Shown in pieces: positions 51,728 through 58,002 of a DNA stretch of 64,000 nucleotides; within the stretch, counting starts at the first letter, position 1, and each line of letters opens with the position of its first letter. The notes beneath the pieces are model-generated. The model searched no databases, was not told where the DNA came from, and was given only the letters and a program-made list of their open reading frames with translations. Source of the stretch: Lepidostoma basale (Eukaryota > Arthropoda > Insecta > Trichoptera > Lepidostomatidae); NCBI GenBank assembly GCA_022606425.2, contig JAHDVF020001024.1, positions 620,001 to 684,000 on the forward strand, written 5' to 3'. Position numbers and translations under genes: made by a program.

Positions 51728-53074
51728 TTACTGATGCTTCCACTCTTTTTTAGCATAAAAGTAAAGAAAAAAACCAGGAAGATAGAGCATAAAAATGGGC
51801 ATTATTTTATCGATTCCTACGGCTACAAAAAGCCATAGAGCATAAATAATAGCCAGTGAAGACCAAACAGCATCTTTACCCCTTTTTTCACCTAGAGCGT
51901 AGCCTCTCCCAGAAAGAACCATTTTAATCGCAAAGAGAGCACTCATCAGGTAGGGAAGAATAGAGGCGATAGCAGACATATTAAAAACCATGCGGTAGTT
52001 GCTATGGGGCATCATGGTAATCCACAGTAAAAAAAGAGTTGTAAAGAGAGAGGAGATGATCACTGAACCCTTAGGTGCATTATTTTTATTAGTTAAAGCA
52101 AAAATCTTTGGATACAGATGCTCATTTTTTGCTGCTATAAAGAGAATCTCAGCAGAGAGTAGGATCCAAGAGAGTAAGGCACCTAAAATAGAGATAATGA
52201 TCCCTATGGCTATTACCTGTCCCCCCCAGTCACCTACCATGTACTTTAGCATGTAGCCCATTGATGGACTAGGAAGGGCGGCTAACTCATTTTGACTCAT
52301 GATACCAAAAGAGAGGAGTGAAACCATGAGATAGATGATTGATATAAAAACAAAGCCAATAAGAGAAGCCCTAGCAACATCTTTTTTATTTTTAGCATCT
52401 TCACTAACAGTAACTGCTCCCTCGACACCAATAAAAACCCATAGAGTTGCCATCATGGTGTTTTTTACTTGGTTAAAAATATCTGATCCAGAAACAGTAC
52501 CGACGCTACTCCAGATATCGGTCGTAAATAGATCTTTTTGAAAGGCTACAATTGCCAAAATAATAAAAAGAATAATAGGAATAAATTTAGTGATAACAAG
52601 AATAGTATTTAGAAATGCTACTTGATGGACACCTCTTAAAATAAAAAGTGTAATAATCCATATAGTCACAGCTGAAGCGATAAAGGCGGGCCATGTCGTA
52701 CCATCACCAAAAAAAGGGAAAAAATAGCCCACGGAGGCAAAAAGAAGTATCGCATAGGAACAGTTGCCTAAACATGCTGACAGCCAATGCCCCCAGCCGG
52801 TAAGACTCCCCGCTAAGGGTCCAAAGGCCTCTTTAGCATAGTTAAACATCCCCCCCTCAAGAAGCGGGAAGCGATGAGTAATAATATAGAAGGTCATCAC
52901 GATCGATAGCATGCCAGTAATCGTAATGGCCCAACCAATCATGACAGATCCTAAATGGGCATGCTCTGCGACATCGCTGGGCATATTAAAGATACCAGAG
53001 CCAATAACGGCTCCAACAACCATACCTACTAGAGCAAAAAGCCCAATTCCCTCTTGCTTTGCTGACCTACTCAT
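51728..53074 (-). CDS. APC-superfamily basic amino acid/polyamine antiporter
   Basis: A 448-residue membrane protein with about 12 hydrophobic helices. The start GIGLFALVGMVVGAVIGSGI is the APC substrate-binding TM1 motif. GGMFNYAKEAFGPLAGSLTG, VFIGVEGAVTVSEDAKNKKD and ILLSAEILFIAAKNEHLYPK match the arginine/ornithine (ArcD) and lysine antiporter group. It probably exchanges arginine for ornithine or a related amine; the exact pair is inferred. A terminator-like hairpin lies in its upstream leader (53127-53149). Confidence 0.72.
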   Translation of the reverse strand: MSRSAKQEGIGLFALVGMVVGAVIGSGIFNMPSDVAEHAHLGSVMIGWAITITGMLSIVMTFYIITHRFPLLEGGMFNYAKEAFGPLAGSLTGWGHWLSACLGNCSYAILLFASVGYFFPFFGDGTTWPAFIASAVTIWIITLFILRGVHQVAFLNTILVITKFIPIILFIILAIVAFQKDLFTTDIWSSVGTVSGSDIFNQVKNTMMATLWVFIGVEGAVTVSEDAKNKKDVARASLIGFVFISIIYLMVSLLSFGIMSQNELAALPSPSMGYMLKYMVGDWGGQVIAIGIIISILGALLSWILLSAEILFIAAKNEHLYPKIFALTNKNNAPKGSVIISSLFTTLFLLWITMMPHSNYRMVFNMSAIASILPYLMSALFAIKMVLSGRGYALGEKRGKDAVWSSLAIIYALWLFVAVGIDKIMPIFMLYLPGFFLYFYAKKEWKHQ

Positions 53075-53124
53075 TTCGTACTCCTCTCATCTGTTTGATC
53101 TACTTAGTTATAATCAATGGTATA

Positions 53125-53285
53125 ATAAAAAAGGGAAGCTATTACTTCCCTGCAAGGTTTAATGGACAATGGCAACAACCATCTATCCAATATATGCACA
53201 TAGACCACTTTGAAGGCAATTTTACAGCCAAATAAAACAAATTCATTTATATAAAACACTGTTATTAACTAAAAGTGTCTATTAT
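53125..53285 (-). ncRNA. candidate structured RNA or leader upstream of the antiporter
   Basis: On the minus strand this gene-free stretch contains a hairpin at 53164-53188 (GGA, internal loop, GATGG-CCATT stem), then an intrinsic terminator at 53127-53149. A weak promoter-like TTGACT, 17 bp, TAGGCT lies upstream near 53300-53330. The terminator sits about 58 bp before the antiporter ATG, with no strong promoter in between. It could be a small RNA or an attenuated leader controlling the antiporter. I recognise no known riboswitch. Confidence 0.35.
53127..53149 (-). terminator. terminator-like hairpin in the antiporter leader
   Basis: Stem GGGAAG/CTTCCC (outer arms 53133-53149), 6-nt loop, followed on the minus strand by TTTTTT. 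It lies upstream, not downstream, of the gene it faces, so it could act as an attenuator. Confidence 0.65.
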
Positions 53286-53503
53286 ATATACAAGTAGCCT
53301 AACCTTTTTTGCCAAAATAGTCAAGGTAACAGATAATTTTCTAAAGGGTCGTTGTAGGTTAAAGCCTCAATCTTTTTGCTTGCACTACCCCCTTTGTTAA
53401 ATAACTACCGTCATTATGGCAATCTTTAAATGGGTAAAATGGGGCATTCGCTATCTTTGTAAAATATAAATTTAATACTATATAATGCAGTTATCACTTG
53501 ATC
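53286..53503. other. gene-free region with possible decayed coding remnant
   Basis: No intact gene is visible. On the minus strand, at about 53310-53400, a short open stretch (NKGGSASKKIEALTYNDPLE, stop soon after) is protein-like. It is preceded by stops and continued upstream in another frame by KDCHNDGSYL, so it may be a decayed gene end. Nothing else is recognisable. Confidence 0.3.
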
Positions 53504-53532
53504 TTGACATTATCATTATATTTACGTATCAT
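53504..53532 (+). promoter_or_regulatory. strong sigma70 promoter upstream of the Abi gene
   Basis: Perfect TTGACA (53504-53509), 17 bp, TATCAT (53527-53532). Predicted initiation is near 53539. Confidence 0.78.
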
Positions 53533-53538
53533 TCTTTG

Positions 53539-53597
53539 TAACAACACCTGCCAAGGCTATGCATTAGTATCCTCAAACTGGCGGGTTTTTTTTAATC
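53539..53597 (+). ncRNA. short hairpin RNA with terminator, directly upstream of the Abi gene
   Basis: The predicted transcript is about 55-59 nt. A 7-bp stem (53547-53553 with 53579-53585) encloses a 5-nt bulge and a second imperfect stem (53554-53560 with 53567-53573), then eight T residues (53586-53593). It ends about 10 bp before the Abi ATG (53608). Most transcripts should stop here, so it may be a stable RNA, an attenuator, or both. AbiF-type genes are reported to carry an associated non-coding RNA antitoxin; this matches that arrangement. Confidence 0.5.
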
Positions 53598-53607
53598 ATG
53601 AGGTAAT

Positions 53608-54549
53608 ATGGATAAAAAACCTTATAAAAAGCCAGCGCTAAGCATTAATGAGCAGCTTAATCTTTTAGAAAGTCGTGGTATGGATCTCGGTGATAAAGAA
53701 CAGGCATATAAATTTTTACAAAGTAATAATTATTACCGCTTTAGTACCTATAGCTATTCCTTTAGAGGGGTTAATGGAGATGGGTCACTTAGTAATAATT
53801 TTGAACAAGGCACCAATTTTGGCACCGTATCAAAGCTTTACCGCTTTGACCATCAATTAAGACACCAAGTTTTTAAGGGAATAGCCTCCATTGAAGTGGC
53901 TATTAGAACTCACTTTGCTTACCAGATAGGAATGCAATGCGGAGCTCATGCTCATCTTACGAAAGAATTTTTCAAAGATCAGAATGAAGAGGGGAAAATA
54001 GTAAAAAAGTTAAAAGAAACAATAAAAAAATCACGTGAGCCCTTTATTCAACACTACAATAAAATGTATGAAGAAGAGACACCGCCTATCTGGGTCATCA
54101 CTGAGATACTAAGCTTAGGCGAACTATCTGTCTGGTATAGTAGGCTAAAAAATAGACAAATCAATAAGGCTATGGCTTCTTTTTTTGATTGTGATGAGAA
54201 GCAATTTGCTGGTATACTCGAGCATCTTGCCTATATTCGTAATATTTGTGCACACCATGCAAGGCTATGGAATCGTGAACTAACTAAAACCATCCCCAGC
54301 CCAAAATCAAAGCCACCGATGATGAAAGAACAATGCCATTTTAATGATAACAATCGACTTGATAACAAGGTTTACAACACCTTGCTCTTGATTCTTCACT
54401 TACTGAATAAAATTGAGGCTGATGAACCATGGCGAAGGGAGACTATCGATCTACTAGCCTGCCCCTCTATTGATAAAAATTTAATGGGGTTTCCTCATGG
54501 GTGGCAAAACTTCCCCCTATGGAAAACCTCACCACCCAAAGACTACTAA
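53608..54549 (+). CDS. Abi family (AbiD/AbiF, Abi_2) HEPN-domain abortive infection protein
   Basis: A 313-residue Abi_2-family protein, predicted cytoplasmic. The N-terminal KKPALSINEQLNLLESRGM, NNYYRFSTYSYSFR near residue 41, and LYRFDHQLRHQVFKGIASIE near 75 are the family pattern. The C-terminal HEPN motif is R-x4-H in YIRNICAHHARLWNREL, with Arg211 and His216 forming the likely RNase site. The family acts as phage-triggered or RNA-controlled growth inhibitors. The ribosome site is a GAGG 4 bp before the ATG. Its stop lies 3 bp from the convergent tail-operon spanin gene, so it is probably cargo of that element. The RNA just upstream may control it. Confidence 0.8.
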   Translation: MDKKPYKKPALSINEQLNLLESRGMDLGDKEQAYKFLQSNNYYRFSTYSYSFRGVNGDGSLSNNFEQGTNFGTVSKLYRFDHQLRHQVFKGIASIEVAIRTHFAYQIGMQCGAHAHLTKEFFKDQNEEGKIVKKLKETIKKSREPFIQHYNKMYEEETPPIWVITEILSLGELSVWYSRLKNRQINKAMASFFDCDEKQFAGILEHLAYIRNICAHHARLWNRELTKTIPSPKSKPPMMKEQCHFNDNNRLDNKVYNTLLLILHLLNKIEADEPWRRETIDLLACPSIDKNLMGFPHGWQNFPLWKTSPPKDY

Positions 54550-54552
54550 AAA

Positions 54553-54786
54553 CTACTGGCTTTTTTTGATGTAGGCATCAATATCGATAAAATAGTGAGC
54601 TAACGCCACCGCCTGCTCTTTACTCAGCGATAGGCGCTCACCTTCATCAACCCAGACAAGTTTTGGACGAACAGGGGCTGAGGCACTACCCCCCGCTAGT
54701 AGAACGGTGGTGCCACAGCTAAAGCTTGTTAAGCTGATCAACAACGTTATTAACATTAATGGTAGCTTTTGCTTTGTTGGCTGCAT
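54553..54786 (-). CDS. outer-spanin-like (Rz1) lipoprotein
   Basis: A 77-residue protein with a signal segment and lipobox (LTSFSC near residue 24), followed by a short, partly proline-containing periplasmic part. It starts inside the upstream inner-spanin-like gene in a different frame and overlaps it by 68 bp, the classic Rz/Rz1 arrangement. Outer spanins anchor in the outer membrane and help fuse it to the inner membrane at lysis. The sequence alone is weak; position and topology carry the call. Confidence 0.6.
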   Translation of the reverse strand: MQPTKQKLPLMLITLLISLTSFSCGTTVLLAGGSASAPVRPKLVWVDEGERLSLSKEQAVALAHYFIDIDAYIKKSQ

Positions 54787-54946
54787 CGTCGGCCTCCTTT
54801 GCCTTTTCCTGTGCCTTTTTGATCGCCTTAAGGCTTGCCTCGTTGTGCTTTGCCTGGGTGGACTTAGAGCCCATCTTAAAGCCTAACAGCAATAAAAGGG
54901 CTGAGCCTATCGGTAGCAGAGAGCTTTTTATTTTACTCCACATCAC
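54719..54946 (-). CDS. inner-spanin-like (Rz) protein
   Basis: A 75-residue protein with one N-terminal membrane segment (about residues 8-25, LLPIGSALLLLLGFKMG) and a coiled-coil periplasmic tail (HNEASLKAIKKAQEKAKEAD). This is the topology of inner spanins, and the outer-spanin-like lipoprotein gene starts within its 3' part in another frame. It is 3 bp after the holin-like gene. Confidence 0.6.
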   Translation of the reverse strand: MMWSKIKSSLLPIGSALLLLLGFKMGSKSTQAKHNEASLKAIKKAQEKAKEADDAANKAKATINVNNVVDQLNKL

Positions 54947-54949
54947 TGC

Positions 54950-55138
54950 CTATCCCCCACTCACACTTGTTTTTATTTTTGAGATATCAACCGTAATAAA
55001 GCTGGCCGCAATAAAGGTAGCCGCCTGGATAACCGATAGCATATCGATGGCCACACCCAGCATGCTGGCAATGGCTGCCGATAGAACCAACACCGCAGCG
55101 ATGCCTTTACTGATTAAACTTAAATAGTTAGCCTTCAT
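54950..55138 (-). CDS. small holin-like membrane protein
   Basis: A 62-residue protein with two hydrophobic segments (ISKGIAAVLVLSAAIASMLG near residue 9; MLSVIQAATFIAASFI near 33) and a short tail. It overlaps the endolysin 3' end by 11 bp. Size, topology and position suggest a holin; no family signature is recognised. Confidence 0.5.
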   Translation of the reverse strand: MKANYLSLISKGIAAVLVLSAAIASMLGVAIDMLSVIQAATFIAASFITVDISKIKTSVSGG

Positions 55139-55595
55139 AATGATGCCGCCTTAGCTTCTCGGCCATCTCATAGTTACGGGCGACCCTAATCGCCCAGCCA
55201 TGGTAGTAGAGCTCGGCATTTTTAAGCAACCTGTAATAGCGTAACAGCGACTCTCCTAGGCTCTCTTTTGATTGAGCACTCATCGCCACAACCCTCTGCT
55301 TACCCCCTAGTCCTAGGTTAACATTCATGTTAAAAATCATGGCAGCCTCAAGGCAGTTATCCTGCTTTAAAGCCTCTAGCACGTCAGCTGTGACATATTT
55401 TTCTTTGTAGATCGCCACCGCTTGCTCATAGGTAAGAGCCTCAACCTGCTCATTCGTCAAGCCATTAGCATGGCCATAGATACCATATTTGGTCGCCGTT
55501 TTCTCGCCCCTGTTGATATGATAGCGGTCGCCTCCTTCGGCCTCAATGACCATGGCAATCAAGCTATCTAACTGATTTTTATATTTTTTACTCAA
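55128..55595 (-). CDS. phage endolysin, GH108-like muramidase
   Basis: A 155-residue protein. LIAMVIEAEGGDRYHINRGE near residue 12 contains an EGG motif like the catalytic glutamate of GH108 N-acetylmuramidases, followed by KTATKYGIYGHANGLT (the G-x-T-x-x-GI pattern) and NMNVNLGLGGKQRV near 113. It would cleave the peptidoglycan glycan backbone. No signal peptide is present, so export depends on the holin-like protein encoded next. Confidence 0.7.
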   Translation of the reverse strand: MSKKYKNQLDSLIAMVIEAEGGDRYHINRGEKTATKYGIYGHANGLTNEQVEALTYEQAVAIYKEKYVTADVLEALKQDNCLEAAMIFNMNVNLGLGGKQRVVAMSAQSKESLGESLLRYYRLLKNAELYYHGWAIRVARNYEMAEKLRRHHYEG

Positions 55596-55611
55596 GCCCC
55601 TTTATCTCCTT

Positions 55612-55851
55612 TTAACGATGATCTATAGCATAACGAATCACCCAAGACAGTGCACTGTAGAGCACAGCCAACATGGTAATCAGGGTTGTTACCTGCTTTA
55701 ACAGCCTACTGGGGCTATTGGCCTCAACCTTAGCCTCAAGTTTTTCTATACGGTTAAGCAGGCCATTACCATTGGGGATATTGTGGTCGTTAACCCCAAT
55801 ACGGCCCCTTATCTGCGTAAGCTCCTTCACCAGCTGATGTTCATCAATCAT
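55612..55851 (-). CDS. XhlA-like membrane protein of the lysis module
   Basis: A 79-residue protein with a coiled N-terminal part (NGLLNRIEKLEAKVEA near residue 28) and one C-terminal membrane segment (LITMLAVLYSALSWVIRYAI). This resembles XhlA-type holin partners of phage and PBSX-like elements. It lies between the tail chaperone and the endolysin. The function is inferred from topology and position. Confidence 0.45.
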   Translation of the reverse strand: MIDEHQLVKELTQIRGRIGVNDHNIPNGNGLLNRIEKLEAKVEANSPSRLLKQVTTLITMLAVLYSALSWVIRYAIDHR

Positions 55852-55912
55852 TCATTCTATCCTCAATCTTTCTTTATCGCCTCCACAACATCAAGGAAAC
55901 TTACCTATCTGG

Positions 55913-56137
55913 TTAATAGCCATAAAGCTCCTCTAGCTCCTTGCTACTCTGATTCAATACCGGTCTATTATCCTCTTCAGCTATTCTATCTTTACCATGT
56001 AAAATCATTTGTAATTGAATAGCATCATAATATTTATTGAACAGTGTACCTAAGCTGTAATAGGTAAAAATATAGTGGTCTGTTAATCCATACAACATTG
56101 CAACATAGTTAATAATAGTTGTTAAGCTTGTTTTTTT
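55913..56137 (-). CDS. tail assembly chaperone GT extension, entered by -1 frameshift
   Basis: The open frame of about 75 codons following the A9 run at 56131-56139. It is in the -1 frame relative to the upstream chaperone gene and has no stop between. Read from the slip it begins TSLTTIINYVAMLYGLTDHY and includes KYYDAIQLQMILHGKDRIAE. An internal ATG at 56098 would alternatively give 61 residues, but no ribosome site precedes it. In siphophages the frameshift product (gpG-T) brings the tape-measure protein to the tail tube. Confidence 0.6.
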   Translation of the reverse strand, partial: KKTSLTTIINYVAMLYGLTDHYIFTYYSLGTLFNKYYDAIQLQMILHGKDRIAEEDNRPVLNQSSKELEELYGY

Positions 56138-56544
56138 TTATTACTGCTTTTCGATGAGCTCGATGTTACCTCATCACCCATATGCTCGCTCATTAGGAGC
56201 CTAATGATAATGGTAATAAACTCATCCACCTTGCGTGTACTCGATCTATTAAGTTCTTTTCTTGTAAGATGATGCTGACTATTACAAAATGTTAGAATCA
56301 TCGATAACGTCAGTTCACTTGCCTCCGCTGCTGTGATGAGACCCTCTTTCTCGCCTTTTAAAATAGTATTAAAATCGTTTAGAAGGGGAATAGAAATACC
56401 ACAGCTAATGTAGCCTACTTCATAACGTTTACCACAAAAGCGTACTTTTTGGCTTTTCTCAATTTTATCCAAGTTAATCTCTTCTCTCTTTTTCATAGCT
56501 TTAGTATAGAGTGCTGCTGCTATAAAAAGGGAGATCTGTACCAT
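56122..56544 (-). CDS. tail assembly chaperone, gpG-like
   Basis: Up to 140 residues; an internal ATG at 56496 (MKKREEINLDKIEK) would give 124. The mostly helical chain (KVRFCGKRYEVGYIS near 33; STRKVDEFITIIIRLLMSE near 105) ends in a Ser/Lys-rich tail coded over nine consecutive A residues. Position just after the tail-tube-like gene, and a slippery run leading into a downstream frame, support a gpG-type chaperone. Sequence similarity by itself is weak. Confidence 0.55.
   Translation of the reverse strand: MVQISLFIAAALYTKAMKKREEINLDKIEKSQKVRFCGKRYEVGYISCGISIPLLNDFNTILKGEKEGLITAAEASELTLSMILTFCNSQHHLTRKELNRSSTRKVDEFITIIIRLLMSEHMGDEVTSSSSKSSNKKKQA
56131..56142 (-). promoter_or_regulatory. A9 programmed -1 frameshift site
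   Basis: On the minus strand the codons are AAT AAA AAA AAA CAA, so the nine A residues at 56139-56131 form a slippery run read in frame. The -1 frame is open to 55913, while the zero frame ends at 56122. Confidence 0.6.
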
Positions 56545-56554
56545 TAGTAGCCAT

Positions 56555-56583
56555 AAAAGAAGAGCATCTTACGATGCTCTTCT
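56555..56583 (-). terminator. intrinsic terminator after the tail-tube-like gene
   Basis: An 11-bp perfect stem (56558-56568 with 56573-56583), 4-nt loop, and TTTTAT on the minus strand. It would make the tube gene more abundant than the chaperone and lysis genes after it. Confidence 0.72.
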
Positions 56584-56596
56584 AGGCGATAAAAAG

Positions 56597-57454
56597 TTAA
56601 ACTTCTTGGGTTTCACGCATAAGGCATGAATCTTGTAGCTCTTCAATCTCGATCATATCGGGATGTACCTCTGCAATGTATTGAACTGGTACTTCAAGAA
56701 CAGCATCAGCATCGGCACCATTTTTAAAGCTTGCCGCATCGGCACCATTAAATGACAGGTAAGGAAACTCAAAGGTACGTGTAATAACACGGCCAGTATC
56801 TGTTTTACGTTTGTTGATCAGTTTCATGCCAATAGGTTTAGCCATGCCACCCATGCCCTTCGTTAGCTGGTAGGCTTTGGCCACAGCTACTCTATAGCTT
56901 ACCACTAGCTCATCAGCATCTTTTAATAGGCTTTCATCAAGAATAGTAACCGTATAGGCACTATTTTGTAGCTCCATACGGTATGATGTTGAAGCCAATA
57001 TTGTACCATCAACCGCTACGTTAACATCGGTTGGCACCGTACCATCAGCATTTATTTTATCTAGGGTAAAACGATTGAATGCACCCTCAATTTTAAAGGT
57101 TTGACTCTCATTTTTAGCTTCACCTGGAATGATATTAAAACCGGTAAGTCCTTGATGAATAAGCTTTAAAATAGGTAAATGGCGTTCAACTAAGTTAAAA
57201 GCAACCGTATAGTTGCTATCGTTTTCACCCTTAAGCGATATGGTGCCATTATCCGACTTAATTTCAATAGGCGTACTAGCGTACGTTAATGATAGGCCTC
57301 TTAATAGGCCAACATCGATAGCATCTCCTTTAAAACTCCATGAGCTTGTACCATCACTTTTTTTAACAACATCAATACCATCAGGGTAAAGCTCTACTTT
57401 ACAGCTTCCTAATACCATACTATTAGGATTACTTTGTTTTGATTGATTTAACAC
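56597..57454 (-). CDS. phage tail-tube-like protein
   Basis: A 285-residue beta-rich protein. MVLGSCKVELYPDGIDVV near residue 13, DVGLLRGLSLTYASTPIEIK near 47 and YTVAFNLVERHLPILKLI near 82 fit siphophage-like major tail proteins. A possible Ig-like insertion is at about 130-190 (NVAVDGTILASTSYRMELQ). It is followed by a strong terminator and the chaperone pair, the usual tube-G-GT order. It lacks phage sheath hallmarks. The assignment rests on order and fold character. Confidence 0.5.
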   Translation of the reverse strand: MLNQSKQSNPNSMVLGSCKVELYPDGIDVVKKSDGTSSWSFKGDAIDVGLLRGLSLTYASTPIEIKSDNGTISLKGENDSNYTVAFNLVERHLPILKLIHQGLTGFNIIPGEAKNESQTFKIEGAFNRFTLDKINADGTVPTDVNVAVDGTILASTSYRMELQNSAYTVTILDESLLKDADELVVSYRVAVAKAYQLTKGMGGMAKPIGMKLINKRKTDTGRVITRTFEFPYLSFNGADAASFKNGADADAVLEVPVQYIAEVHPDMIEIEELQDSCLMRETQEV

Positions 57455-57487
57455 CTCTCGTCTCCTTTTGCCTTTAAGGCTTTTTTA

Positions 57488-57934
57488 TTAATATCCAAAA
57501 TTACTAATTGCTTTATCTAAGTCAAACTCTAAAACAGTCGACCAACGACGAGTATGTTGTTGGTATTGCTCATTATTAGGAAAATTACTCATCTCTTTTT
57601 CATCAGGATGGTGGTGCAGCATCGCCCAAAAATTGGGTAAAATAGTAATGCTTTGGCCATCTATAAAATATTCAGCAAGCCGTATACTTAAAGAAATTTT
57701 TTTTCCTAACTCCTCATCATTTAATTCTTCATCGCCCACCCAATCGATCGCAATTTTTAGCGATACCCTCCCATTAGCCGCTATGGTAGGATAAGGTAAA
57801 AATTTCAACCGTAAGTAGCTGCCTGTAGGCGGTAGGCTGCTACTTTCGATGATGCAGTTAACATCACATGCCGCCTTAATAGCCTCACCCACGGCATATA
57901 CTAGCCGTTCATAACCCATATTTTTCTCCTTCAT
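57488..57934 (-). CDS. tail terminator/completion-like protein
   Basis: About 148 residues from the ATG at 57934 (MKEKNMGYERLVYAVGEAIK), preceded by GAGGAGG; a start five codons later (57919) has AAGGAG. A small alpha/beta protein (GSYLRLKFLPYPTIAANGRV; LSIRLAEYFIDGQ). Its place immediately before the tail tube fits a tail terminator (gpU-like), but I see no firm motif. Confidence 0.4.
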   Translation of the reverse strand: MKEKNMGYERLVYAVGEAIKAACDVNCIIESSSLPPTGSYLRLKFLPYPTIAANGRVSLKIAIDWVGDEELNDEELGKKISLSIRLAEYFIDGQSITILPNFWAMLHHHPDEKEMSNFPNNEQYQQHTRRWSTVLEFDLDKAISNFGY

Positions 57935-58002
57935 CAACATACCTCCTCTACTATAAGGCATTATGGCACCTACTGTTGGCCTCTGTAGTAGGTTAGATAG
58001 AG

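Noticed and set aside
53416..53469. Seventeen-codon cationic peptide frame on the plus strand
   Set aside because: No ribosome site or promoter, and too short to separate from chance in AT-rich DNA.
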